Source: Microbulbifer agarilyticus (GTDB taxonomy: Bacteria; Pseudomonadota; Gammaproteobacteria; Pseudomonadales; Cellvibrionaceae). Taken from it: 64,000 bases of DNA. The notes under the pieces are model-generated. The model was not told the DNA's origin and made no database searches. It saw only the letters and a list, made by a program, of their open reading frames with translations. A program made the translations under genes and the position numbers. This document shows positions 34,764 through 42,319 of the stretch, in pieces. Where the stretch lies: assembly GCF_001999945.1 (NCBI RefSeq), contig NZ_CP019650.1, positions 248,001 to 312,000 on the forward strand, read 5' to 3'. The number at the start of each line of letters is the position of its first letter. The first letter of the stretch is position 1.

Positions 34764-35180
34764 ATGAACATAGATAAGCTCGCAAAAATAAAAAATCTGA
34801 ATACCAGAGAGCAAAATGAGATCAGTAAATTCAACATAGCAAAAACTGCCAAGCTATTTCTTGATACTGAGATTTTCCCTGATGCAATTCGCTGCTGGCT
34901 AAAATCGAATAATTTTTCAAAAGAGAATTCTATACTTGTCGAGTTTGGCCAAGGCCCTATTTGTTGTGATTCGACTTTCAGCGGAACCTTACTGAGCATG
35001 GAGTTGGAGTTTTGGGAGTTCGAAATAGAGATCGATGCAAAGAGTGGTAATATTGTTGAAGTTTATGATTGGAGAAATATCACTAAAGAAATTTCGGTCA
35101 CTGAGCATGCGAAAGGCGTCGGAAAGTCTTGGGGTTTCTTATGTATTCAAGTGCTTCGGGAGCACCTCCAATCAGGCTAA
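34764..35180 (+). CDS. Cassette 9: hypothetical protein, 138 aa
   Basis: Not recognised. Soluble, no signal peptide. The N-terminal third is helical and charged (NIDKLAKIKNLNTREQNEISKF). A middle part has two adjacent Cys (GPICCDSTF) and then an acidic strand block (MELEFWEFEIEIDAKSGNIVEVYDW) with a DUF-like immunity-protein feel. The stop codon lies within the attC R'' box. The start is preceded by no clear ribosome binding site. Confidence 0.65.
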   Translation: MNIDKLAKIKNLNTREQNEISKFNIAKTAKLFLDTEIFPDAIRCWLKSNNFSKENSILVEFGQGPICCDSTFSGTLLSMELEFWEFEIEIDAKSGNIVEVYDWRNITKEISVTEHAKGVGKSWGFLCIQVLREHLQSG

Positions 35181-35291
35181 CAAGGTGCTGCAGGGGACGT
35201 CTTACTTTGTGCACCTTTTGCGCAGTCGCTTCGCTCCCATTTTCGCGCAAAACGCGCACAAAATAAGCCGTCCCTGAGCACGGCGTTATGC
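35175..35291 (+). repeat. attC site 9
   Basis: R'' GGCTAAC at 35175 and R' GTTATGC at 35285, 117 bases. It has the central stem of the long type but a shorter left arm. R'' matches the start of cassette 9 exactly and overlaps the stop codon of its gene. Confidence 0.92.
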
Positions 35292-35303
35292 GTCTTAGAG
35301 AGT

Positions 35304-35831
35304 ATGAAAAGAATAGTTTTTATTGTTTTAATTTTTGCGGCTAGCTACGCCAATGCAATTGAAGTTGCGTTATGGAGTAGTGACGCAGAAGTTGCGAAAG
35401 TTCCAACTGACTCTATGGAAGAGCTTGTGAAAATGGGATATGAGCCTCATCCGTGTGGTTGGGTAAGATATACGCAAGTTGACGCTCTTCCACCGCCAGA
35501 CACTTCCGAATTCCTAAAATCATCTGAACGCGTATATGAGTATGATTCGGCTGGGAAAATAATCAATCAATGGGCTATGCCTGTAGATGCCTATCTTTTT
35601 GCTATATCTGGATCGGACATATTTGTACGTCTTGGAACCGGCGCGTTGAAAATCAACAGGGCTGGTAAAATTTCAGAGTCAGAACAGAAGTATATAGAGC
35701 CTTCTGAAAGTACGTGTCCATCGTCCGTAAAAGCGCTCTTTGGTGGTTCTGATTATATTTGGTGTGAGAAGCGTACAGACCTGGCTTCGGGTACAGAGCG
35801 CTTTCTTGCCTATGAGGGTGTCTGCACGTAG
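35304..35831 (+). CDS. Cassette 10: secreted hypothetical protein
   Basis: A 175-residue protein with a signal peptide (KRIVFIVLIFAASYANA, cleavage before IEV). The mature part is mainly beta-strand (RVYEYDSAGKIINQWAMP, DIFVRLGTGALKINRAGKI), as in a partial propeller or sandwich, with Cys in HPCGW, STCPSS, WCEK and the penultimate residue. No family is recognised. It follows attC 9 by 12 bases. Confidence 0.7.
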   Translation: MKRIVFIVLIFAASYANAIEVALWSSDAEVAKVPTDSMEELVKMGYEPHPCGWVRYTQVDALPPPDTSEFLKSSERVYEYDSAGKIINQWAMPVDAYLFAISGSDIFVRLGTGALKINRAGKISESEQKYIEPSESTCPSSVKALFGGSDYIWCEKRTDLASGTERFLAYEGVCT

Positions 35832-35832
35832 C

Positions 35833-35976
35833 GCATAACAAGGCGAGGCATTTCGTTCCGGCCCTGCGGGCCTCCACCGGACATCTTACTTTGTGCACTT
35901 TATGCGCAGGTCGCTTCGCTCCCATTATTGCGCAAAAAGCGCCCAAAGCAAGCTGCCCCTGTTGGCGGCGTTAGTC
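35833..35976 (+). repeat. attC site 10 (long type)
   Basis: R'' GCATAAC at 35833 and R' GTTAGTC at 35970, 144 bases. Related to attC 2, 5, 6 and 8 but more diverged in the central stem. R'' matches the start of cassette 10 exactly. Confidence 0.92.
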
Positions 35977-35980
35977 ATCT

Positions 35981-36415
35981 ATGAAAATCTGTCTTAGACC
36001 CGTAAATAACAATGATGTCAGTTTTCTCCTGGATTTGAGAAGGAAAACGATGCACAAGTACTCTCTAGAAATTTCTGAGGAGAATGATTCATCGGATTTG
36101 AGCCGGGTTAAGTACTCTTTTGATGATATACAGATTGTTCGTTATCGGGAGAAAGATGTGGGGATGATAAAAATGTCTAAGGACTATTCAGAAAATCATT
36201 GGTACATCTATCAGTTTCAGGTTGATCCAGAGTTTCAAGGGATCGGGATTGGTAAAGCAATATTGAATGACATATGCAAATCTGCTGTATCTGTAAACGC
36301 CACTATCGGCTTGAGTGTTTTCAAAAATAATCCAGCGATTTCTCTGTATAGAGGACTCGGTTTTAAAGATGTTGCTAGTAGCAAATATGAGTTTGAAATG
36401 GAGTTCAATGCCTAA
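35981..36415 (+). CDS. Cassette 11: GNAT family N-acetyltransferase
   Basis: A 144-residue acetyltransferase. The acetyl-CoA loop is QVDPEFQGIGIGKAIL (about residues 80-95), with the C-terminal NNPAISLYRGLGFK motif of GNAT enzymes. Substrate unknown; similar enzymes acetylate small molecules, antibiotics or protein N-termini. The ATG is only four bases after the R' box and has no ribosome binding site, so it may be translated by read-in from upstream. The stop codon lies in the R'' box of attC 11. Confidence 0.85.
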   Translation: MKICLRPVNNNDVSFLLDLRRKTMHKYSLEISEENDSSDLSRVKYSFDDIQIVRYREKDVGMIKMSKDYSENHWYIYQFQVDPEFQGIGIGKAILNDICKSAVSVNATIGLSVFKNNPAISLYRGLGFKDVASSKYEFEMEFNA

Positions 36416-36519
36416 CAAGCGTTGCGGCACGATATCCAAAGCAGAGCGTATTTTGTAGTCGCTACGTTTTTACCACAAAAGCCACCCAACTTTGGCCGCG
36501 ACTTAGCACGGCGTTAAAT
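36410..36519 (+). repeat. attC site 11
   Basis: R'' GCCTAAC at 36410 and R' GTTAAAT at 36513, 110 bases. R'' differs at one base from the complement of the cassette 11 start (GACTAAC expected). The stem TTGTGGTAAAA/TTTTACCACAA-like core is visible around 36470. Confidence 0.85.
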
Positions 36520-36523
36520 AGCT

Positions 36524-37180
36524 CTATGCCGTTCGTTCAAAATTCAAGATATATCCTTTGAATGTTCCGTCTAAATAGCCAGTATCGGTAGGTTTGAAAT
36601 GCGATGAGGTATACCCGAAACCTTCCATCTTTTTCGTGAGTTTATTTTTTCGCCCCCGGCCTGGGTCTACGATTACAACTTCACATTCTTGCCTGGCATG
36701 CTTGTTTATAAAATTTCCAACGAGTTCCACGTGTTCATCTTCATAAAGCAGGTCACTACCTATGATGAGGTCGAACAACCCAAGCTCTGTATCTTCTCCG
36801 GACCAATCAGCCCTTACAAAGGAGATTTTACCGTCATGATTAAGGTCGGTATTTCTATCTAAAAATTTTCCTGCTTCTGGGTGATGATCCGTCGCTGTAA
36901 TATCATCTTGTCGCTTGTTTAGTAGCAGACTCGTTAAGGCAGTTCCGCACCCAATTTCCAATATGCGCTTTGAGCGTGTATCAAACTGACATATATAGTT
37001 GGCGAGTACTATGCCGGAAGGCCATAGAACGCCGAATATTGGCCAAGTAGAGGAGCTAATCCCTAGGCGCTCTGCCTCGCCGTCTGGATCGTAAAATTCT
37101 TGTCTGTTTCGTAGAGTGCAAAGGTGAATGTCAACTTTACCAAACTCAATAGTTTGGTAGCATAAGCGTATGTTTGTCAT
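36524..37180 (-). CDS. Cassette 12: class I SAM-dependent methyltransferase, inverted
   Basis: A 218-residue methyltransferase encoded against the direction of the array. SAM motif I is ILEIGCGTALTSLLL, then DITATDHHPEA, and FDLIIGSDLLYEDEHVELV resembles motif IV of METTL21-type protein lysine methyltransferases. I chose ATG 37180 (MTNIRLCYQTIEFG), preceded by TTGAGG; an ATG at 37231 adds 17 unlike residues. Cassettes with genes in reverse orientation are a minority and must carry their own promoter, presumably in 37181-37280. Confidence 0.82.
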   Translation of the reverse strand: MTNIRLCYQTIEFGKVDIHLCTLRNRQEFYDPDGEAERLGISSSTWPIFGVLWPSGIVLANYICQFDTRSKRILEIGCGTALTSLLLNKRQDDITATDHHPEAGKFLDRNTDLNHDGKISFVRADWSGEDTELGLFDLIIGSDLLYEDEHVELVGNFINKHARQECEVVIVDPGRGRKNKLTKKMEGFGYTSSHFKPTDTGYLDGTFKGYILNFERTA

Positions 37181-37280
37181 TGGCTGCCTCAAGGAGTGAG
37201 CGCTAAGCCAGATATCAGTGATAGATGACAAAACGAAGGAGTGCCATCAAGCATATAGCACTTGGGTAAAAACGCAACGT

Positions 37281-37392
37281 GTTTAACAACCCGGTCAGGG
37301 CTGACGGCTATTCCGTCGCATGTTTATGTGGCAATAGCTACGCTGCCACAACATAATCAACTACATAGCCGCAGCATTCCGTGGCGTTAGTC
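37281..37392 (+). repeat. attC site 12 (last in the array)
   Basis: R'' GTTTAAC at 37281 and R' GTTAGTC at 37386, 112 bases. One mismatch to the cassette 12 start (ATTTAAC expected). The arms TGTTTATGTGGCA/TGCCACAACATA form the inner stem. No further attC follows. Confidence 0.85.
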
Positions 37393-37523
37393 AAAAAACT
37401 ATTAAATCTAAGAGTCATAAAAATTAAGGCGAGACGTAACAAATACTAGATGATAAGGGCGATAGATTGCCTTTACCTGTGTGCATTATCGAGTCGGGAA
37501 ATAACTAATCATTAGGGGTGAGA

Positions 37524-38027
37524 ATGAAAAAATTTGAAGAAATATTTGAACGTAATTTATTTGCTAGTCGTTGGCTTTTGGTGCCGTTTTTTGTTGGATT
37601 GATCGCTGCAGTTTCTGTGTTGTTGTTGAAATTCATAAAAGAGATAGTACATATCATTCTGCACATAAATGAACTTAGTGGATCAGAAGTTATTCTGCAT
37701 ATTTTAACGCTCATCGATATTTCTCTTATTGCCAGCTTAATTTTTATAATCGTATTTAGCGGCTATGAAAGCTTTGTTTCAAAGATTGAGGTGGAGGATG
37801 ACGGAGACCGTCCCGGTTGGATGGGGAAGGTTGGGTTTGCAGGCCTAAAGATTAAAGTAATTGGCTCTATCGTAGCTATATCATCAATAGAATTGTTAAA
37901 AGTATTTTTGACCATGACCGAAGACAGTGACCAGAGTCTCGTGATGTGGCGTGTTATTATTCATATGACATTCGTAGTCTCTGGCACGTTGATGGCCTTG
38001 CAAGAGAAGCTTAATTCCAGTCATTAA
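37524..38027 (+). CDS. UPF0114 (YqhA) family membrane protein
   Basis: A 167-residue membrane protein with four hydrophobic segments (about residues 17-40, 58-80, 110-128 and 138-158). It starts MKKFEEIFERNLFASRWLL, and IKVIGSIVAISSIELLKVF is a family signature. The ATG at 37524 was chosen over an in-frame GTG two codons upstream; AGGGGTGAG lies just before it. UPF0114 proteins have no settled function. It is the first gene after the last attC and is not itself followed by an attC. Confidence 0.85.
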   Translation: MKKFEEIFERNLFASRWLLVPFFVGLIAAVSVLLLKFIKEIVHIILHINELSGSEVILHILTLIDISLIASLIFIIVFSGYESFVSKIEVEDDGDRPGWMGKVGFAGLKIKVIGSIVAISSIELLKVFLTMTEDSDQSLVMWRVIIHMTFVVSGTLMALQEKLNSSH

Positions 38028-38278
38028 TCTTAAATTAGTAGTCAATGTGGACTGAACCAAAAGACGCTTCTTATAGCCGCGTCAAACTGCGGTTAGATGA
38101 TGCTGGAGGCAGCAATGTGAATACAGGTATTTGTGGGTCGGTGCGACTATCAATCCCCGCAGGGATAGGCAGCTTGGTTTTGACCTCCATCGAATATGAT
38201 CTTGCTGTGATATCTTCGGGTAGGTGGGTTTTTGCATAGCGCATATACTGAGTGTTTAGACGAATTAAATTGAGGCAA

Positions 38279-38659
38279 ATGATGATCTACAAAGGCAGCT
38301 GCCACTGTAAAGCCATTACATTTGAAGTGGATGCACCAGAAAATATTGAGGCCGATCATTGTAACTGCTCAGTTTGTGCGAAGTCTGGATTCCTTCACCT
38401 GATTGTACCTCTCAGTAAATTCAGGTTGCTGTCCGGGGGCGATTCGATTTCTACCTACACTTTCGGTTCCGGCGTTGCAAAGCATACCTTCTGTAAAGTG
38501 TGCGGAATCAAGCCGTTTTATACTCCCAGGTCAAATCCAGACGGTATCGATATTAATGTGAATTGCCTGGATACATTGCCAGCTTCGGTAAATGTCACTG
38601 AATTTGACGGCCAGAATTGGGAGCAGTATGCGCATAAACTGGCCCACAAGAGCAAGTGA
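38279..38659 (+). CDS. GFA family protein (CENP-V/GFA zinc-binding)
   Basis: A 126-residue protein with the GFA metal-binding pattern: GSCHCKAITFEV, HCNCSVCAKSG and HTFCKVCGIKPF, giving the expected cysteine set for zinc. It starts at ATG-ATG 38279/38282 after TTGAGG. The family is named for glutathione-dependent formaldehyde activation, but most members have no proven reaction. It lies in the variable stretch right of the array. Confidence 0.88.
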   Translation: MMIYKGSCHCKAITFEVDAPENIEADHCNCSVCAKSGFLHLIVPLSKFRLLSGGDSISTYTFGSGVAKHTFCKVCGIKPFYTPRSNPDGIDINVNCLDTLPASVNVTEFDGQNWEQYAHKLAHKSK

Positions 38660-38793
38660 AGATATGCCGGCTACGGTGATCAGTATTCTATTTTTCTAAA
38701 GTCCCTTATGGGTCGTGTCTAATGGGTGGGTTTTCACCACTTGGGCGGTCAATTTTTTATCACGAGTAAAATTTAGGTTTAAAGGAAGTAGTC

Positions 38794-39231
38794 ATGGGGC
38801 TAAATATCTATCTATCCGGTGAGATCCACACAGACTGGCGGAAGCAAATTATCGATGGGTGTGCTGGGAGTGATTTTGTATTTTCATCTGCAGTCACAGA
38901 TCACGATGCCAGTGATGCCGCAGGTGATGTGCTTGGTGCTGAGGAATCTGGATTTTGGCGCGATCACAAGTCGGCGAAGGTAAACGCAATACGCACAAAA
39001 ACACTAATCGAAAGATGTGACGTTGCGATCATCCGGTTTGGTGATAAGTACAAGCAATGGAATGCTGCCTTTGATGCTGGTTATTGCGCCGCTCTTGGGA
39101 AGCCATATATTACCTTGCATGGCGAAGATATCGTTCACCCCCTAAAAGAAGTGGATGCTTCGGCATATGCGTGGGCAACTACCCCGCAGCAGATCGTCGA
39201 TATATTGAATTACTTGGTTAGTAGTCAATAG
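38794..39231 (+). CDS. YtoQ family protein
   Basis: A 145-residue protein related to nucleoside 2-deoxyribosyltransferases. It starts GLNIYLSGEIHTDWR and has the RCDVAIIRFGDKYKQWNAAFDAG stretch typical of this fold, where an Asp and Glu bind the ribosyl moiety. The YtoQ subfamily has no demonstrated activity. RBS AAAGGAAG precedes the ATG. Monocistronic by position. Confidence 0.85.
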   Translation: MGLNIYLSGEIHTDWRKQIIDGCAGSDFVFSSAVTDHDASDAAGDVLGAEESGFWRDHKSAKVNAIRTKTLIERCDVAIIRFGDKYKQWNAAFDAGYCAALGKPYITLHGEDIVHPLKEVDASAYAWATTPQQIVDILNYLVSSQ

Positions 39232-39332
39232 ATAGTGATTGCTGGTTTGGTTGGGATGGGTAATAGCTTCTCTCTGTTAGAGGCTATGTAAGCGAATATC
39301 GACCGTGATTGAATGCGACCACATGGTGATTT

Positions 39333-39770
39333 ATGAGGCGTAGAGGTAAAGGAGGGCTGTTGTTGTTTCAGTTCTTTATTGCTACTGCATTTCTAGGCGG
39401 TTTGATTTTTGCGATTTCAATTAATCGGTATCCGCTTGAGATGCTCTATCTCATTGGTACTCTCTCAATTTTTACAATGTTGGTTTATGGCTGGGATAAG
39501 TTGGCTGCGCTCACGGCGCGCCGGCGTACTAGCGAAAATACCCTGCATCTGTTGTCATTCATTGGTGGTTGGCCCGGAGCCCTGTTAGGACAGGCTCTAT
39601 TCAACCATAAGACATCGAAACAACCTTTCCGCCAAATATTCTGGGTTTGTGTATTTTCCAACTTGGCGTTTATTGCGTGGACTTTCACTAGTAATGGTGG
39701 ATATTTTCTGTATAGCCGGATTTGGGATATAAAACAGGCTTTGCGTGAAGTTTCCGTAATCGTCCAGTAA
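39333..39770 (+). CDS. DUF1294 domain membrane protein
   Basis: A 145-residue protein with three or four hydrophobic segments. The DUF1294 signature is YGWDKLAA...RRRTSENTLHLLSFIGGWPGALLGQALFNHKTSKQPFR. Some members carry an N-terminal cold-shock domain; this one does not. Function unknown. The start lies at 39333 with TGATTT upstream and no strong ribosome binding site. Confidence 0.85.
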   Translation: MRRRGKGGLLLFQFFIATAFLGGLIFAISINRYPLEMLYLIGTLSIFTMLVYGWDKLAALTARRRTSENTLHLLSFIGGWPGALLGQALFNHKTSKQPFRQIFWVCVFSNLAFIAWTFTSNGGYFLYSRIWDIKQALREVSVIVQ

Positions 39771-39814
39771 GACAGATTTAGACGTTGATGGTAAATAGAG
39801 TGGGTTGATGAGCA

Positions 39815-40174
39815 ATGGACAAGCAGCGACTAGACAACGCTTGTGACTAACGTGTTGGGCTATCGGGGACCAGCTGTGGTAAAGGCATTGCTGAGTGATG
39901 GGTTTGCAGACATCGCGCAGGATAGTACCTTCGCAGAGGGTGCAAAGTCTGAAACTTATAGGTGCGACCACCCAGGTGTAACAACAGTTGACCTGACTGA
40001 TCCCGTAGGCAGTAATTTTATCCGTGAAATTGTTCCTGCGGGGCGACTGGGCGAAGCGGAAGAGCTCGGCGAATTATTTAGTTACCTGGCAAACATGCGG
40101 ATCCGTCCCACACCGGCACGATCATCAGGCTCGCAGACGGCTGCTGGCCCGCAGCACCCACATGCCCTGTTTGA
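39815..40174 (+). pseudogene. Decayed SDR-family oxidoreductase
   Basis: Pieces of a short-chain dehydrogenase lie in three frames. MDKQRLDNA starts at 39815; a one-base shift near 39840 leads into LVTNVLGYRGPAVVKALLSDG; the middle of the protein is missing (after FAEGAKSETYRC the text jumps to VTTVDLTDP...IREIVPAGRLGEAEELGELFSYLAN). A second frameshift near 40105 is followed by HTGTIIRLADGCWPAAPT, ending at TGA 40172. The catalytic YxxxK segment is absent. The remnant is clearly non-functional as a dehydrogenase. Confidence 0.75.
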
Positions 40175-40236
40175 TGTAGATATAGTTATAGTGCTGCGGA
40201 GGCACATCTGTTGTTACTCGTAGCTAGGTTCTCTAC

Positions 40237-41124
40237 CTATTTCAGATTGCCCAATAAATAGTCCAGAAATGCACGGATTTTCGGGGAAACGCCTTTTCGA
40301 CTTGGAAAAATTCCGTAGACACTTACGGATTTTCCACTCCAACCGGGCAGTACCTGTATGAGATTTCCTGCTTGTATATCTTGTTGGCATAGGTAATCAG
40401 GCAGTAGAGATATTCCCCCTCCGTTAATGACTTGCTGTTGAATACTACTGAAGTCGTTGCAGCGCATTTCCGGTTGGAATTCGAATGTATGTTCCTCGTT
40501 GCCGTTAAACAGCTGCCAGCGAGCTCGCTCGCTATTTGCATTCATATGCAAGCAACAGTGTTGATGCAACTCTTCTAACTGTGTGATTTTGTCAGCTCTT
40601 CTGGTTTCTACGTATTGCGGGCTCGCATAGAGATTGAGCGATGCGGTGTAGAGCCTTCTGGATACCAGGTTTGAATCTGGGGATTCCCCCGCACGTATCG
40701 CCAGGTCAAAACCTTCTTCAATGATGTCCACGCGTCGATTGGTGAGCATCATATCCACGTGCACCTCAGGGTATTGCTCACGGAAAGTCGGCAATAGCGG
40801 GCTGATCAGTGCCTGGCCCAGCGTTACCGAGGTGCACAGTTTTATCCAGCCTTTCGGTTGCGCGCTGTGGGCTTCGATGACCTGTTCGGCGCTGCTAATT
40901 TCTTCTGCGATACGCACACAGTGCTCGTAGTAGAGTCGGCCTACTTCGGTGAGGTGCAGTGCGCGGGTAGATCGTTCAAGCAGTCGTGCCCCCAGACTTT
41001 CTTCCAGGCGGGATACCTTGCGGCTGATGTTGGATTTAGGCAGGCCCAGCTCGGTGGCGGCGCCGGTAAAGCTGCCCTGATCGACTACCGCTCTGAATAC
41101 CATCATGTCGTTCAAATCCGCCAT
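40237..41124 (-). CDS. LysR family transcriptional regulator
   Basis: A 295-residue LTTR. N-terminal winged helix-turn-helix (MADLNDMMVFRAVVDQGSFTGAATELGLPKSNISRKVSRLEESLG), then two effector-binding subdomains (from about 90). It groups by look with the CrgA/DsdC-like subfamily acting on efflux or quinone-response genes. It is divergent from a pirin gene across 170 bases that contain a matching palindrome; LysR-pirin pairs of this kind usually regulate the pirin gene. Confidence 0.92.
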   Translation of the reverse strand: MADLNDMMVFRAVVDQGSFTGAATELGLPKSNISRKVSRLEESLGARLLERSTRALHLTEVGRLYYEHCVRIAEEISSAEQVIEAHSAQPKGWIKLCTSVTLGQALISPLLPTFREQYPEVHVDMMLTNRRVDIIEEGFDLAIRAGESPDSNLVSRRLYTASLNLYASPQYVETRRADKITQLEELHQHCCLHMNANSERARWQLFNGNEEHTFEFQPEMRCNDFSSIQQQVINGGGISLLPDYLCQQDIQAGNLIQVLPGWSGKSVSVYGIFPSRKGVSPKIRAFLDYLLGNLK

Positions 41125-41171
41125 CGACTATCTGCCGGTTTACTGCCGGCCCTCCACGCTCAGGTTCTGTT

Positions 41172-41196
41172 TATTGTTGCCTATAATAGAACAATA
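41172..41196. promoter_or_regulatory. LysR-type operator overlapping a -10 element
   Basis: TATTGTT (41172-41178) and AACAATA (41190-41196) are perfect inverted repeats with an 11-base spacer, the usual T-N11-A geometry of LTTR sites. The spacer contains TATAAT (41182-41187). A regulator bound here would cover the promoter of the pirin gene or of lysR itself. Confidence 0.55.
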
Positions 41197-41294
41197 TGTA
41201 ATGAAGTTACTTATTTATCCAATTTTGCCCCATGCATACACTGGTCTCAGTTCCACAAGTACAGTTTCTGAGATGGTTTCCGGGAGAGATGAAT

Positions 41295-41969
41295 ATGCAA
41301 ACACTCAAATTTGAAGACTTGCCACAGGGTGGTTTCGCAGGCCTGAAAGAGCGGCAGTTTGTTACCGATCGCCGGGTATTCCCACGTGCAAGTGCTCAGG
41401 CCTTTGATGGTGTGGGTAACTTTGTTTACCTGGCAGATGCGAATTTCCAGCCTTTTGGCGAGACCGGCCTGCACCCTCACCGGGAAATCGATGTGGTTTC
41501 GGTTATGGTCGATGGACGGATTTCCCATGCTGGCTCACTGGAGCATGGCCAGGGGCTGGAGGCCGGCTATACGCAGGTACAACGAGCCGGCGCCGAGGGT
41601 TTTTCCCACAATGAGATCAATCCCGATGGGAAAGAGAACCATATGATTCAATTGTGGGTGCTGCCTGACCAGGCGGGCGAGCGTGCCGGATACAAAGTGT
41701 ATGAACCCAAGGTTGGTGAAGTGCAGACAGTCTACGGTGGCCCCAAGGGACAGGATGAGACGTTTTACAGCGGTACTTCCATCGCGGTTGCAAACCTGGA
41801 GGCGGGTCAGAAAGTAGAGCATAACGGGGACGTGCTGGCTTTTTTGAGTAAAGGTGAAGGCAAAGTGAACGGTACGCGGGTTACCGCGAGAACAGCGATT
41901 CGATCCAAGACCAGCATCGCGTTTACCGCGCTCGAAGATGCGCAGCTGATTCTTGTCTATATAAATTAA
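41295..41969 (+). CDS. Pirin family protein
   Basis: A 224-residue bicupin. The N-terminal cupin has the metal ligands in GLHPHREIDVVSVM and a later His/Glu set (EINPDGKENHMIQLWVLP); the C-terminal cupin is degenerate. Pirins of the YhhW type have quercetin dioxygenase activity in vitro; the cellular role is unclear. ATG 41295 lies eight bases after GGAG; ATG 41289 is also in frame. Divergent from the LysR gene, which probably controls it. Confidence 0.88.
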   Translation: MQTLKFEDLPQGGFAGLKERQFVTDRRVFPRASAQAFDGVGNFVYLADANFQPFGETGLHPHREIDVVSVMVDGRISHAGSLEHGQGLEAGYTQVQRAGAEGFSHNEINPDGKENHMIQLWVLPDQAGERAGYKVYEPKVGEVQTVYGGPKGQDETFYSGTSIAVANLEAGQKVEHNGDVLAFLSKGEGKVNGTRVTARTAIRSKTSIAFTALEDAQLILVYIN

Positions 41970-42034
41970 TGTGTTGTTTCGTGTGCCCGGGCTAAATGCT
42001 TGGGTGCACTCTTGAAGCGAAGTCGGGGCGGAAA

Positions 42035-42280
42035 ATGAAAACGCGATTAACAGATACACCACAAATTCGGCCAAATCGTCATCTATCTGCTTTGCTGACG
42101 TTTTTCGCGTTGCTGCCGCTGGTATATTTTATACCTCCCCGGGTAGCGGCTTATGTGGATAGCCATTGGTGGGTTACGGTGATATCGGTAGGCCTTATCG
42201 TGCCGATGATTTCCTATGTACTGTTGCCGGCAATGTTCAGCGCGATTAGCCATGTGAGCGCGTCGCGTGAGGCGGAATAG
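42035..42280 (+). CDS. Small two-helix membrane protein, unknown function
   Basis: An 81-residue protein with two hydrophobic helices (about residues 17-33 and 45-68). The PPRVAAYV linker sits between them. ATG 42035 is preceded by GGGGCGGAAA. Not recognised with certainty; small proteins of this type often accompany monooxygenase or quinone-related genes. It lies 66 bases after pirin in the same direction and may be co-transcribed. Confidence 0.6.
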   Translation: MKTRLTDTPQIRPNRHLSALLTFFALLPLVYFIPPRVAAYVDSHWWVTVISVGLIVPMISYVLLPAMFSAISHVSASREAE

Positions 42281-42319
42281 CTAGCGCGCTATTTGAAATA
42301 ATGTTGAGGATTTTGGTCG

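Larger units (their letters stand above)
29883..37392 (+). mobile_element. Integron cassette array, 12 cassettes, no integrase in the window
   Basis: Twelve consecutive units each run from GTTRRRY (R') to the next R', with an RYYYAAC box (R'') and a palindromic attC in between. In nine cassettes the 5' box and the R'' of its own attC are exact reverse complements over seven bases (for example GTTATGC 29883 with GCATAAC 30396). Cassettes 4, 11 and 12 have one mismatch each. This agreement fixes all boundaries without database help. No tyrosine recombinase of the IntI type is encoded in the 64 kb, so the array fits the CALIN class or the distal part of a chromosomal integron. Base composition is visibly more AT-rich than the flanks. 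Confidence 0.92.

Noticed and set aside
29883..37392. CRISPR or tandem-repeat interpretation of the repeated hairpins
   Set aside because: Repeat spacing is irregular and gene-sized, repeats are 63-145 bp and palindromic with core boxes, and genes lie between them, all of which fit attC sites and not CRISPR.
38045..38239. 64-codon ORF between UPF0114 and GFA genes
   Set aside because: No ribosome binding site, no recognisable features, and a composition typical of chance frames.
39845..39851. GACTAAC box that could be the R'' partner of the final GTTAGTC at 37386
   Set aside because: It lies inside the SDR pseudogene, more than 2 kb away, with no palindrome or R' box following it.
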